Positions 20,323 through 28,710 of a DNA stretch of 64,000 bases are shown piece by piece. Numbering within the stretch: the first letter of the stretch is position 1; each line of letters starts with the position of its first letter. This stretch comes from JAAXGX01 sp965203565. GTDB lineage: Bacteria > Acidobacteriota > Vicinamibacteria > Vicinamibacterales > UBA8438. The notes below the pieces were generated by a model. It saw only the letters and a list, made by a program, of their open reading frames with translations. It made no database searches and was not told the DNA's origin. The position numbers and the translations under genes are program-made. The stretch covers positions 3,162,001-3,226,000 of the forward strand of contig OZ241896.1 in assembly GCA_965203565.1 (NCBI GenBank), given 5' to 3'.

Positions 20323-21276
20323 TCACCGTTCGACCACGGTGACGCGGCGCGTCACCGTCACCGCGTCCAGGACACCGCGATCACCCGATCGGGGAACGCG
20401 CATATCACCAACCGGCCGCCAGCTTGAACCGCCCACGATGACGACATGCACGTACATCGGCAGGGGCGTGGCAAACGGGAACAGGTCCCCAACTCGAAAA
20501 CGAGCCGTGAAGGGACTGGGCAGTTCAGCGGCGCGTCCTTCATTACGCGCGATTGCGCCAGTGCACCGTTCTCGATCTGAGGAAAGACAAGCCGTAATGC
20601 CGATCCGCCGGCCGCCGGGCCGCCGCGACCGAATCGAATGCTCCACCGAAACCATCACCACATGGCCTGGCGGAACCACGGCGCCTTCCGCCGTATTGAC
20701 ATCGACCGTCGTGATGAAACCGATCGGCTGCGCCTCGTAAATCGTCCCCATCGGCGTCGCCGCAAAAAAAGGAAGCGCTGCAGGAAACATTGCGGCGGCC
20801 ATAAGGGGATAGCTGGAGGGAGGGATGTTATCCTCTGTCGAAGCCCATGCAAGTAAGCCGGTCATGACGCCGGTGATGATCAGATAGGCGCGCCAGCCGG
20901 CAGGGCGGTTGAAGAATGGGCGTCTGGCTCGCACGCGACGCACCGCCTGACGCTCCAGTGTCCGCACCTGTCCGTCCGCCAACGTCAACGTGATGGCGTC
21001 AGCATCCGCCGAGCGGAAGGCGCCAGTGGTCACCCTGCCGCCAATCTGATCGGAATCGTTGCGCAAATGCACTTCAATCCCGGCGCCCGGTTCAACGGCC
21101 ATCACGGCCCCCCAACCGGATCGGAATCCAGTCGCGGACGGACCTTCCGGCCGTATCGATCGCGGATTGGGTTCAAACAACCGAGACCGCGCGACGCATG
21201 ACGGCCCGCTCGCCAGCAGCAACGGCATGAGGCCGATCGCCGTGGCGCGACGAATACCGTGGCGGATGACAGTCAT
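20323..21276 (-). CDS. Lipoprotein family protein, paralogue 3 of 4 (unrecognised)
   Basis: 317 residues with a lipoprotein signal (LMPLLLASGPSCVAR). The shared core reads GAGIEVHLRNDSDQIGGRV...AITLTLADGQVRTLERQAVRRVRARRPF, followed by two hydrophobic segments and then the C-terminal domain found also in paralogue 1 (MYVHVVIVGGSSWRP; CLSSDRERC). By inspection the DNA is less GC-biased than its neighbours. Function is unknown. Paralogues 1 and 3 are probably interacting or redundant envelope proteins, given the barrel gene between them. Confidence 0.75.
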   Translation of the reverse strand: MTVIRHGIRRATAIGLMPLLLASGPSCVARSRLFEPNPRSIRPEGPSATGFRSGWGAVMAVEPGAGIEVHLRNDSDQIGGRVTTGAFRSADADAITLTLADGQVRTLERQAVRRVRARRPFFNRPAGWRAYLIITGVMTGLLAWASTEDNIPPSSYPLMAAAMFPAALPFFAATPMGTIYEAQPIGFITTVDVNTAEGAVVPPGHVVMVSVEHSIRSRRPGGRRIGITACLSSDRERCTGAIARNEGRAAELPSPFTARFRVGDLFPFATPLPMYVHVVIVGGSSWRPVGDMRVPRSGDRGVLDAVTVTRRVTVVER

Positions 21277-21312
21277 GCCACCTTGCAGTCTTCCCGCGAA
21301 CCGCCTGCTGTC

Positions 21313-22203
21313 TCATTGCAACCTGAGCACAACGTCACTCCAGGTCACGCCCGCACTGATCGTGTTGGTCGCACTGGCGGTTCGGCCGACGGTGTCTTCT
21401 GCATGTACGGTCACCGGTGTGTCCGGCGCCAGCCCCGTGAGTATGAATGTACCGTCTGCTTCTGTTACGTCATGCCCGCCAACCAGCCCTGCCAACATGC
21501 GGGCGCCAGGCAACGTGTTCATATAGGTGACACGAAGGCGCGCACCACTGGCCGCGGCATTAGCCGCCAACACGCGTCCGGCGATCTTCGCCTCCGTTTT
21601 CAAGCCTATCTGCACATTCTGGTCTTTACCAGCCATTGCCGTGAATTTGCTGAGCGTAGGGGCGTAGCCATCTGCGTACGCCAGGATGACTGCAGGTCCC
21701 GGCGGGAGATCCTCGAAGCGGAACGTTCCGTCTTCGACCAGCGCCGTCGACGAAACATAGTTGTTCGGATGTTGCACAAGCGTCGTGACCACGCCAACAA
21801 GACGTTGCGAAGTCACTCCATCCGTAAGGGAGCCTTGCACTGCGGCCGGCGGGACGAGACCGATTCGCAGCGTTTGGCCATTTCTAGGCGGCCATGCTCG
21901 ACGAGCGGTTCCGAAGCCTCGTCCAGTGACCGTCACAACGCCACTGCGCCCGGACGGAAACTCGAAATATCCTTTCTCGTCCGATACGGTTGACTGCGCG
22001 GCGCCATCGTGATCTTCATACCTCACTTCAGCATTCACTACGGGTCGTCCGCTCGCCGCCGCCACCACCGAGCCGCTCACTTTCCGACCAGTTTGCGCAG
22101 CCAGGACCACACCGAGCAGAGCACCAGCCGCCAGAGCTCCCCCGAGAGCAGTTTTTCTGAGTTTCTTGCGGCGGCTGCCTTCGGTTGCGTTGGATGCAGA
22201 CAT
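21313..22203 (-). CDS. Membrane-anchored protein with carboxypeptidase-regulatory-like domains
   Basis: 296 residues. A basic N-terminus (GSRRKKLRK) precedes one membrane span (ALGGALAAGALLGVVLAA). Three beta-sandwich repeats of the carboxypeptidase-regulatory type follow: VSGSVVAAASGRPVVNAEV...KGYFEFPSG; VQGSLTDGVTSQRLVGV...DGTFRFEDLPPG; IAGRVLAANAAASGARL...DGTFILTGLAPDTP. Such domains occur at the start of TonB receptors and in cell-surface proteins. The ATG at 22203 has a GAGG site; a GTG at 22215 is in frame upstream. No enzymatic residues are visible. Confidence 0.78.
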   Translation of the reverse strand: MSASNATEGSRRKKLRKTALGGALAAGALLGVVLAAQTGRKVSGSVVAAASGRPVVNAEVRYEDHDGAAQSTVSDEKGYFEFPSGRSGVVTVTGRGFGTARRAWPPRNGQTLRIGLVPPAAVQGSLTDGVTSQRLVGVVTTLVQHPNNYVSSTALVEDGTFRFEDLPPGPAVILAYADGYAPTLSKFTAMAGKDQNVQIGLKTEAKIAGRVLAANAAASGARLRVTYMNTLPGARMLAGLVGGHDVTEADGTFILTGLAPDTPVTVHAEDTVGRTASATNTISAGVTWSDVVLRLQ

Positions 22204-22236
22204 CTCATACCTCACTTAGCCCGATTTCCGACGCCT

Positions 22237-22944
22237 CTATCTGATGGCGATTCTGACCTGGATCTCTGCTGTGGCATAATAAGTTCCAGAAGTAGGGCTT
22301 TGCCACGCCGAATATCCAAAGCATCTTCCCGAAGAGCACGCGACTCTGACATTGAATTCAGGGTAATTGAGTCGAGCTACCCTGTCATCGCCCTCTACAT
22401 CCAGCTCATAAAGCTCCATGTACGAGTTTCTGAAGGTGTTGACAGTTGCGGGCATGTTGGTGCATGTGACTCCGGACGAGTCCGGGAACAAGATCGGCCA
22501 TGAGGTGGCGGCATAGCGCGACCCCCTGGACAGCAGGGTGGTCTGCTGCTTCGTGAAGGCGCGAGGCCCGCTTGTTGGTTGATTGTAGTATCGCCTGTTT
22601 GGCGCTCGAAATTTCGCACGTCGCGTCGTGCAGGAATTCCACTGCAACCAGCCGTCGGCGGCGTGCCAACCGGGGAATTGGAAGCCGTCACGTCGCCGGC
22701 CGTAGTTCGAATCCACCCCCCAATTACCCCACGGAGGACTGTGCCACTGAAACGGGATAAACCTGTCGTCGCACTCTCTGTTGACCGGTCCGGTCACCCA
22801 TCGATTCCTGTTGTAGAATTCGATTGTGCAGTAGCATGAAGGAGCCGGCGGTGTGAACTGACTTCTCGCCACATGAGGAATGGCAAGAGTGACCGCTAGC
22901 ACTGACGTCAGGATCGCCCACCGCCAACCTCGTATTTTCAGCAT
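22237..22944 (-). CDS. Secreted Cys-rich hypothetical protein
   Basis: 235 residues. A signal peptide (WAILTSVLAVTLAIPHVARS) is followed by a mature protein with seven Cys (CYC, REC, NSC, VTC, VAC, GRC), likely paired in disulfides. It is rich in aromatic residues (FQWHSPPWGNWG; FPGWHAADGWLQW). I do not recognise a family. A GAGAGGG ribosome site precedes the ATG. The gene is visibly less GC-rich than the surrounding chromosome, like 20323-22203, so the group may have been acquired together. It is the first gene of the minus-strand envelope cluster. Confidence 0.65.
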   Translation of the reverse strand: MLKIRGWRWAILTSVLAVTLAIPHVARSQFTPPAPSCYCTIEFYNRNRWVTGPVNRECDDRFIPFQWHSPPWGNWGVDSNYGRRRDGFQFPGWHAADGWLQWNSCTTRRAKFRAPNRRYYNQPTSGPRAFTKQQTTLLSRGSRYAATSWPILFPDSSGVTCTNMPATVNTFRNSYMELYELDVEGDDRVARLNYPEFNVRVACSSGRCFGYSAWQSPTSGTYYATAEIQVRIAIR

Positions 22945-23009
22945 TGCTTGACCCTCTCACGCATAAGCTGAAAGCAATTTCTGTGCCACTAGAGTGCCGG
23001 ACAGTTTGG

Positions 23010-23065
23010 CATCCCGCCGTGAAAGTCGCCGCTCTCGGTGTGACGCGGGATTCCACTACGGACTG
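23010..23065. repeat. Deletion derivative of the dispersed MITE-like element
   Basis: This lies in the 312-bp gene-free stretch 22945-23256. It has imperfect ends CATCCCGCCGTGAAAG (13/16 to the left end at 32265) and TTCCACTACGGACTG, the latter matching the right end of the copies at 7007 and 32265. Flanks are TTGG and ATGG, so any target duplication has decayed. I see nothing else in this gap. Confidence 0.55.
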
Positions 23066-23256
23066 ATGGCTCGGTCCGTTTGGGACGCGTGAGTTCCACG
23101 CGTAAAGTGAGCGCGGAAATTTTCCCATTCGGCATTGAAATTTTTCACGATTCGCCAGCTCGATGCAGGAAACGGAATATTTCCAAGATTTCCGGCGTCA
23201 CGTCCGCCCGGCGATCGATGACGGTGATCTTGCGCGACGACCCGCGTCGGTGACGT

Positions 23257-24302
23257 TCAGTCCGTCGCCTCCGGCATCGGCAGCGTCACGGTCATGATCA
23301 AGCCGCCGCCGTCCCGCGGACGGGCGTCCAGCGCGCCGCCGTGGGCCGCCACGATGCGGCGCGCCGTCGGGAGGCCGAGACCGGTTCCCTGACGCTTCGT
23401 GGTGAAGAACGGCTGGAACATTTTTGCGAAAACGTCGGGCGGCGCGCCCGGACCGCGGTCGGCGACGGCGACCTGGCACTGCGTTTCCGCGGCTGAAATG
23501 GTCACGTCGATCCGTCCGCGGCGGCGCATCGCGTCGGCGGCGTTGAGCAGCACGTCCAGAAAGACGATATGCATCTGCTCCCGGTCGAGCGCCGCCGACG
23601 GATCGCTTCCGGTGACCGAGATCGTGACGCTCGACAGCGCGGGGTCGTGGCGGATGTCGCTCACCGCCTCGTTGACGACGGCGCGGACCGAAATCAGCGT
23701 GCGCGTCGGCTGTCTCGGCCGCGAGAAGACGAGCAGGTTCCGGAGCAGCCGGTTCAGCGCCGCGATGCGGTCCTGTACGTCGCCGAGAATCGCGCGGTCG
23801 CGGCTGTCGGCCGGCAGCCGTGAGCCGACCACCTGGAGCACTCCGCTGATCCCGGCCAGCGGGTTCCTGACTTCATGCGCGATCACGGCCGTCATCTCCC
23901 CGATCCGCGCGAGGGCTTCCTGCTGCCGCGCGCGCGACTCGACCTCCCGCCGCTGCGTGACGTCGTAGCGGATCGCCATGTACTGGTACGGTTTTCCCCG
24001 GCCGTCGAGGAACGGCACGATGGTGGTGTCGACCCAGTAGAGGGAGCCGTCCTTGGCGCGGTTGCAGATCTCGCCCCGCCAGATCCGGCCCTTGCCGATC
24101 GTGGTCCACAGGCCCCGGAAGAATCGCTTCCCGTGGCGTCCCGAATTGATGATGCGGTGGTCCCGGCCAATCAGCTCCTCGCGGGAGTACTGCGAGATCT
24201 CGCAGAACTTGTCGTTGACCGACGTGATGACGCCGGTGACGTCGGTGGTGGCGACGATCGCCGACTGGTCCAGCGCGAACTTCACGTCGGCGAGCTCCTT
24301 GA
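23257..24302 (-). pseudogene. PAS-domain sensor histidine kinase, 3' part, split by IS
   Basis: The reading frame encodes ELADVKFALDQSAIVATTDVTG onward: a PAS domain, then a HisKA H-box IAHEVRNPLAG and a HATPase with N-box FLDVLLNAADAM, G1 DRGPGAPP and FFTTKRQGTGLGL. This is a complete kinase core. Its 5' codons are cut off at the IS at 24303-25772. Joining 24302 to 25777 across the TTGA duplication restores one open frame (...RRLLKELADV...), so the gene was whole before insertion. The cognate regulator is the NtrC-type gene at 25989, transcribed divergently. An in-frame start inside the IS might still give a kinase-like product. Confidence 0.85.
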
Positions 24303-25772
24303 CAGTCCGAGGTAGAAGTCCTCGGTGTTCAGATGGCTGGTTGAAGGGGCCGGCGGCGCGATAGCGCGGCGATCCGCGCCGCATGGGGCCGACATCGCGT
24401 CCAGAGCCGTCTCAGACCGCTCCACAGGCCCACCAGCAGCCCGATCAGCGCCCAGACGCCGGCTACGGCCCGGCCCTGCAGGCTGCGGGGCGTGCCAACG
24501 CCGATCTGCTGACGCAGCAGCAGCCCGAGGTTGAGACCTGCGACGTGCACCAGCAGGCGTTTGAGGATGTTCGGATGCCCGCGCAAGTGCACCCGTCGCA
24601 TCCCCCCCGTCTCATACAGATGCGCAAACGGCCGCTCCACACGCTCGCCGCGCCGCCGCTGCAACCGCCGCCCCCGCTGGCCGCGCAGCCGGCGCCGGTT
24701 CCCATACACCGCCGCCCGAGCCTCCTGCCGGCCCTTCCAGTTCCGACGGCCCCGCTCCGGCTCCGCAATGTAACTCCGAACGCCCGCCGCCGCCAGACCC
24801 ACCAGCGTCGCGTTGCTGTGATAGCCCTTGTCCGCCACCACCTCCGCAACCCCCGCCGCATCCGGCAACACCGCTTCGACCTGCTCCGCCGACGTGACCA
24901 GCGTCTCGACCAGCGTCGTCGTATCCCCCTGGTCCGCCCCCTGAACCGTCACGCCCACCACCGCACCCGTCTCCAGGTCCACCGCATGCTCCACCTTGTG
25001 CGCCAGGTGGGTGCTGCCGTCCTTCATCTTCGCGACCTTCGCGTCCGGGTCGTGCGGGTGAGTCCAGTCCCGGTTCGACGTCTTCGCCGTCTTCTTTTTC
25101 TTCCGTTCCCGATCAAACCGCGCCAACTCCTCCGCCGTCAGCGTCTCGACGCCCGACGCCTGCGCCAACCGGGTCAGGAACGCCGTGTAGTCCTCCCCCG
25201 TGTCACGCCGCACGATGCTCCGCAAAGCCGCGTTCGCCTCCAGCGTCGTCGCGTCGATGCCCAGCGTCTTCCCCGTAACCAGACTCGACTCCGCCAACTG
25301 CTTCAACACCCACCGGAAGACCGCCTGATGCGCCTCGACCGAAAACAGACGCCGCGTTCGCGAGATCGTCGAATGGTCCGGCGGCGACGCCGGCAGCGCC
25401 AAGCGCAGAAACGCCCGCACGCTCAGGGAATCGGACGCACGCCACGCGATGGCGCGCTCCGAATCCAGCCCTTCGAAGTACCCGAGCAGCAGCAACCGGA
25501 AGTAGCGCCCAGGAGCCAGACTCGGCCGACCCATCGTCGTGTAGAACCGGGCGCACACCTTCTCGACGAACGCGTCGAAGCCCGCCGTCTCGAGAATCCG
25601 GTTCAACCGCTCGTAGAACGGATGCCCCGCGCCCCGCGGCAAGTCCGCCGCCGACACCAACAGCGATTGCTGCGAACCGTCGTCACGCGTAGTGCCCATC
25701 GACATGCCAGCCAGTGTAAAGCAGAAGAGCCGGCGTGTCGATCCCGAAAATGCCGACTTTTACCACGGGCTG
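24303..25772 (-). mobile_element. Insertion sequence (IS1182-like) with TTGA target duplication
   Basis: The element is about 1,470 bp. Its imperfect terminal inverted repeats begin CAGTCCGAGGTAGAAGTC (24303) and CAGCCCGTGGTAAAAGTC (complement, from 25772), matching at 20 of the first 28 positions. They are flanked by TTGA at 24299-24302 and 25773-25776. The single gene inside encodes a DDE transposase. It interrupts a sensor kinase gene. Its terminal sequence also occurs in the small palindromic elements at 7007, 23010 and 32265. Confidence 0.88.
24329..25705 (-). CDS. IS1182-like DDE transposase
   Basis: 458 residues. The N-terminal helical domain (FDAFVEKVCARFYTTMGRPSLAPGRYFRLLLLGYFEG...SPPDHSTISRTRR) resembles the DUF772 domain of IS1182/IS5-type transposases. 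The catalytic region has the first Asp in LGIDATTLEAN, the second in VVADKGYHSNATL and a C-terminal Glu region (RVERPFAHLYETGGMRRVHLRGHPNILKRLLVHVAGLNLGLLLR). The frame is intact and full length, so the element is probably recent and possibly active. Family assignment within the DDE group is by eye. Confidence 0.9.
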   Translation of the reverse strand: MSMGTTRDDGSQQSLLVSAADLPRGAGHPFYERLNRILETAGFDAFVEKVCARFYTTMGRPSLAPGRYFRLLLLGYFEGLDSERAIAWRASDSLSVRAFLRLALPASPPDHSTISRTRRLFSVEAHQAVFRWVLKQLAESSLVTGKTLGIDATTLEANAALRSIVRRDTGEDYTAFLTRLAQASGVETLTAEELARFDRERKKKKTAKTSNRDWTHPHDPDAKVAKMKDGSTHLAHKVEHAVDLETGAVVGVTVQGADQGDTTTLVETLVTSAEQVEAVLPDAAGVAEVVADKGYHSNATLVGLAAAGVRSYIAEPERGRRNWKGRQEARAAVYGNRRRLRGQRGRRLQRRRGERVERPFAHLYETGGMRRVHLRGHPNILKRLLVHVAGLNLGLLLRQQIGVGTPRSLQGRAVAGVWALIGLLVGLWSGLRRLWTRCRPHAARIAALSRRRPLQPAI

Positions 25773-25867
25773 TTGAGCAGCCGGCGCTGATCTTCTGACC
25801 GTTCGCCTGCCGCCGCCGGCGGCGTGGACCGGCCGCCGTCAATGGCACGAGTTTTGATAGTACTCAG
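25773..25867 (-). pseudogene. 5' fragment of the IS-split sensor kinase
   Basis: Read on the minus strand toward the IS, these codons encode ...GERSEDQRRLLK and join in frame to ELADVKFALD at 24302 when the IS and one TTGA copy are removed. The frame is open from 25879, but no ATG, GTG or TTG lies in it. The original start may be CTG (25867) or ATT, or the beginning may have changed since the insertion. Confidence 0.6.
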
Positions 25868-25881
25868 GGCGGGCTTATGCT
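25854..25881 (+). promoter_or_regulatory. Candidate sigma-70 promoter for the NtrC-type regulator
   Basis: TTGATA at 25854-25859 and TATGCT at 25876-25881 are separated by 16 bp and point toward the regulator start at 25989, leaving a leader of about 100 nt. The site overlaps the first codons of the divergent kinase gene. Confidence 0.45.
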
Positions 25882-25988
25882 AGCCGAGCGCCGCGTTGAC
25901 GGCAACGGGCCGCACGGCGGTCGCGCCTGCGGCGCGGGCGCCGTGGCGACTCCTGCGACGCCGGCCGACCCCGGGAGACGTGACCGCA

Positions 25989-27356
25989 ATGGCCGACATG
26001 CCGAAGGCGACCATTCTGATCGTTGACGACGAGCGTCTGATCCGCTGGTCTCTCGTCGAGCGTCTGTCCGCCGAGGGATACGAGACCCTCGAGGCCGAAT
26101 CCGGCCAGGAAGCGCTGGCCCGGTTCGGCGCCGCCGTCGATCTGGTGCTGCTCGACTACCGCCTCGGCGACCTCGACGGTCTGGAGGTTCTCAAGGCGCT
26201 CCGCCGGCGCGACCCTGACGTCCTGATCATTTTCTTCACCGCGTTCTCCAGCCTCGGCAATGCGGTCGAGGTGATGAAACAGGGGGCGTACCACTACGCC
26301 ACGAAACCGTTCAACCTCGACGAGATCGTGCTGCTGGTGGAGAAGGCGCTCGAAACCACCCGGCTGCGGCGGGAAGTGCGCGCGCTGCGGGCGCGTCAGC
26401 AAGGGCCGTACACCCTGGACCGGATCATCGGCGACTCCCCGGCCGCTGCGGCGACCAGGGATCTGCTCGGGAAGGTCGCGTCGAGTCCGGCGTCGACCGT
26501 GTTGCTGACGGGCGAGAGCGGAACGGGCAAGGACCTCGCCGCCCGGGTGATTCACGACACGAGCGCGCGCGCCGCCCGGCCGTTCATGAACGTCACCTGC
26601 TCGGCGCTGACCGAGACGCTGCTCGAAAGCGAACTGTTCGGCCACGAACGGGGCGCGTTCACCGACGCGCGGGAGCGGAAGCGCGGGCTGCTCGAGTCGG
26701 CCGCCGGCGGCACGGTGTTCCTCGACGAGATCGGCGAGATGGCCCTGGCGCTGCAAGCGAAGCTCCTGCGTTTCCTCGAAGAGAAGACGTTCAAGCGGGT
26801 CGGCGGCGCCGAGGACGTCCACGTCGACGTCCGGGTGATCGCCGCGACCAACCGCAACCTGGAGGACGACGTGCGCGGCGGCTCGTTCCGGGAGGACCTG
26901 TTCTATCGGCTGAACGTGCTGCCGATACGGCTCCCGCCGCTGCGCGACCGGGCGGAGGACGTTCCGTTGCTGGCCAGGTTCTTCGCCGACGGCTTCAACC
27001 GCGAATTCCGGAAGAGCGTGCGGGAGATCGCTCCCGAGGCGATGGAAGCCCTGCAAGGCCACGCGTGGCCGGGCAACGTGCGCGAACTGCGCAACGCGGT
27101 CGAACGCGCCGTCCTGCTCGGCGAGGACGGCCGGCTGACGGTGGACGATTTTCCCCTGCATGCGCCGCGCGGGAGCGCCTCCGCGGAAGTCACGCTGCCG
27201 CCCGGCGGGACGAACCTCGAAGCGATGGAGCGCAGCTTGGTGGCGCAGGCGCTCGACCGGACCGGCTGGAACCAGACCCGGGCCGCGGCGCTGCTCGGCC
27301 TCAACCGCGACCAGATCCGGTATCGGATCGAGAAATTCGGACTGGCGAAGCAGTAG
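25989..27356 (+). CDS. NtrC-family sigma-54-type response regulator
   Basis: 455 residues with all three domains. The receiver (ILIVDDE; phospho-acceptor Asp in LVLLDYRLGDLDG) is followed by an AAA+ domain with Walker A GESGTGKD and Walker B GGTVFLDEIGEM, and a Fis-type helix-turn-helix (RTGWNQTRAAALLGLNRDQIRYRI). The sigma-54 contact loop reads GAFTDA instead of the canonical GAFTGA. The ATG at 25989 (MADMPKATILIVDDE) is the natural start. Its partner kinase is broken by an IS, so phosphorylation input may be lost or supplied by another kinase. Confidence 0.92.
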   Translation: MADMPKATILIVDDERLIRWSLVERLSAEGYETLEAESGQEALARFGAAVDLVLLDYRLGDLDGLEVLKALRRRDPDVLIIFFTAFSSLGNAVEVMKQGAYHYATKPFNLDEIVLLVEKALETTRLRREVRALRARQQGPYTLDRIIGDSPAAAATRDLLGKVASSPASTVLLTGESGTGKDLAARVIHDTSARAARPFMNVTCSALTETLLESELFGHERGAFTDARERKRGLLESAAGGTVFLDEIGEMALALQAKLLRFLEEKTFKRVGGAEDVHVDVRVIAATNRNLEDDVRGGSFREDLFYRLNVLPIRLPPLRDRAEDVPLLARFFADGFNREFRKSVREIAPEAMEALQGHAWPGNVRELRNAVERAVLLGEDGRLTVDDFPLHAPRGSASAEVTLPPGGTNLEAMERSLVAQALDRTGWNQTRAAALLGLNRDQIRYRIEKFGLAKQ

Positions 27357-27366
27357 CCCGTATCCC

Positions 27367-27963
27367 CTACCGGCCGCAGGTCCGCGGAGATACCGTCCAG
27401 TCGGTTTCACGGAGCTCACTGTCGGCGGGCGGCGCCGTGTAGACGGTCTGCATCGCCGAAGCGAAGAAGAAAGGAAGCGATGCGGGAAAAGATGTGTACG
27501 CCAACATGACTGGCAAGTACGACCACGACAGATCTCCACCTGGCGGAAACAATGCGGTCACTAACCCGGCTCCAAGAGCTAAAGCGATCCATCCTGGGCT
27601 TCGTGTCCAGAAGGGTCGTCGAGCGCGAATCACATGCACCGCTTGTCGCTCCAGAATGCGTTCGGATCCGTCAAGCAGCGTCAACACAAGAGCATCAGCG
27701 GTGACGGCATGGAGACGGCCCCTGACGATCCGTTTGTCCGGAAGCGCAGCGGCGTCATTCAGACGTACTTCAATCTCGGCGCCGGGAGTTACGGCTTTGA
27801 CATTTGACCACCTGCAGGGAGTAATCGCCGCCGGAGCGTCAACGGATACTCTCTTCATATCGAACTCGTAAGACTGGATGCGCGTGGCGCACGCCGCCCC
27901 GCCAACGAGCAGCGGGAGCGCAAGAATGAAGGCGAAACCGGCGCCGCATTTCGCGCCTTCCAT
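27367..27963 (-). CDS. Lipoprotein family protein, paralogue 4 of 4 (unrecognised)
   Basis: 198 residues with a lipoprotein signal (FILALPLLVGGAACATR). The shared core is GAEIEVRLNDAAALPDKRIVRGRLHAVTADALVLTLLDGSERILERQAVHVIRARRPF, broken here only by small differences from 18924-19640. Two hydrophobic segments (GWIALALGAGLVTALFP; LAYTSFPASLPFFFAS) and the ending MQTVYTAPPAD follow. It stands apart from the 18-21 kb cluster, between the NtrC-type regulator (convergent) and an esterase. Confidence 0.72.
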   Translation of the reverse strand: MEGAKCGAGFAFILALPLLVGGAACATRIQSYEFDMKRVSVDAPAAITPCRWSNVKAVTPGAEIEVRLNDAAALPDKRIVRGRLHAVTADALVLTLLDGSERILERQAVHVIRARRPFWTRSPGWIALALGAGLVTALFPPGGDLSWSYLPVMLAYTSFPASLPFFFASAMQTVYTAPPADSELRETDWTVSPRTCGR

Positions 27964-27989
27964 TTCCGGATGGGCGCGGGTCGCGCTGC

Positions 27990-28589
27990 TCACGCCAGCA
28001 CGCCGGTGAGCCAGTCGCCGACGTCGCGCACCTCCTCCGGGCAGACCGAGTGCGCCATCGGGTACTCGTGGTAATCGACTTCGTAGCCCGCCTGCGCGAG
28101 CCGGTCGCGCGCCCCGCGGCCCAGCGCCGGCGGCACCATGCCGTCGGCCGCGCCGTGCGCCTGGAAGATCGGGACGGTCCGGTTCGCGGCGGCGGCTTCG
28201 GCGTCCAGCGCGGCGGGGAGCAGGAGATACCCGGACAGGCAGACGACGCCGGCCAGCTTCGCCGGATGGCGGAGGCCGGCGAACAGCGCCATCGCGCCCC
28301 CCTGGGAGAAGCCGGCGAGCACGACGCGCTGCGCCGGCACGCCCCGTTCGACCTCGCGGGCGATCAGCTCGTCGATCCATCCCGCCGACTCGCGGATCCG
28401 CCGTTCGTCCTGGTCCCGCGTGTCGAACCCGGTCACGTCGTACCAGGCGCGCATGATCAGGCCCATGTTGATCGTCACCGGTATCCGCGGCGCGTTCGGG
28501 AAGACGTAGCGGACCCCGAGGCCGGCCGGCAGGCCGAGCTGCGGCGGGATGCCGTGGAAGTCGTGCGCGTCGGCGCCGAGGCCGTGCAT
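27990..28589 (-). CDS. Carboxylesterase/phospholipase family hydrolase (start uncertain)
   Basis: At least 199 residues of a small alpha/beta hydrolase. The oxyanion segment is WMHGLGADAHDF, the nucleophile elbow AGFSQGGAMAL, the Asp in AHGAADGMVPP and the His in MAHSVCPEE. It resembles acyl-protein thioesterase-like carboxylesterases. The first usual start is ATG 28589, but the frame upstream still encodes the family's first strand (LPQTPQLETLEVEPDGPAGAAVIW) with no ATG, GTG or TTG. Translation may begin at CTG 28661, or a start has been lost. It follows the DUF4175 gene on the same strand. Confidence 0.82.
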   Translation of the reverse strand: MHGLGADAHDFHGIPPQLGLPAGLGVRYVFPNAPRIPVTINMGLIMRAWYDVTGFDTRDQDERRIRESAGWIDELIAREVERGVPAQRVVLAGFSQGGAMALFAGLRHPAKLAGVVCLSGYLLLPAALDAEAAAANRTVPIFQAHGAADGMVPPALGRGARDRLAQAGYEVDYHEYPMAHSVCPEEVRDVGDWLTGVLA

Positions 28590-28710
28590 CCAGATGACGG
28601 CGGCGCCGGCCGGGCCGTCCGGTTCGACTTCGAGCGTTTCAAGTTGCGGCGTTTGCGGCAGAGGTCTTCGTCCTGCTGGTCGTTCACCCGGTCTGCGGTC
28701 CGGCGGCCGC

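Noticed and set aside
22724..23128. 134-codon minus-strand frame covering the end of the Cys-rich gene and the MITE remnant
   Set aside because: No ribosome site or domain, overlaps a better-supported gene and a repeat.
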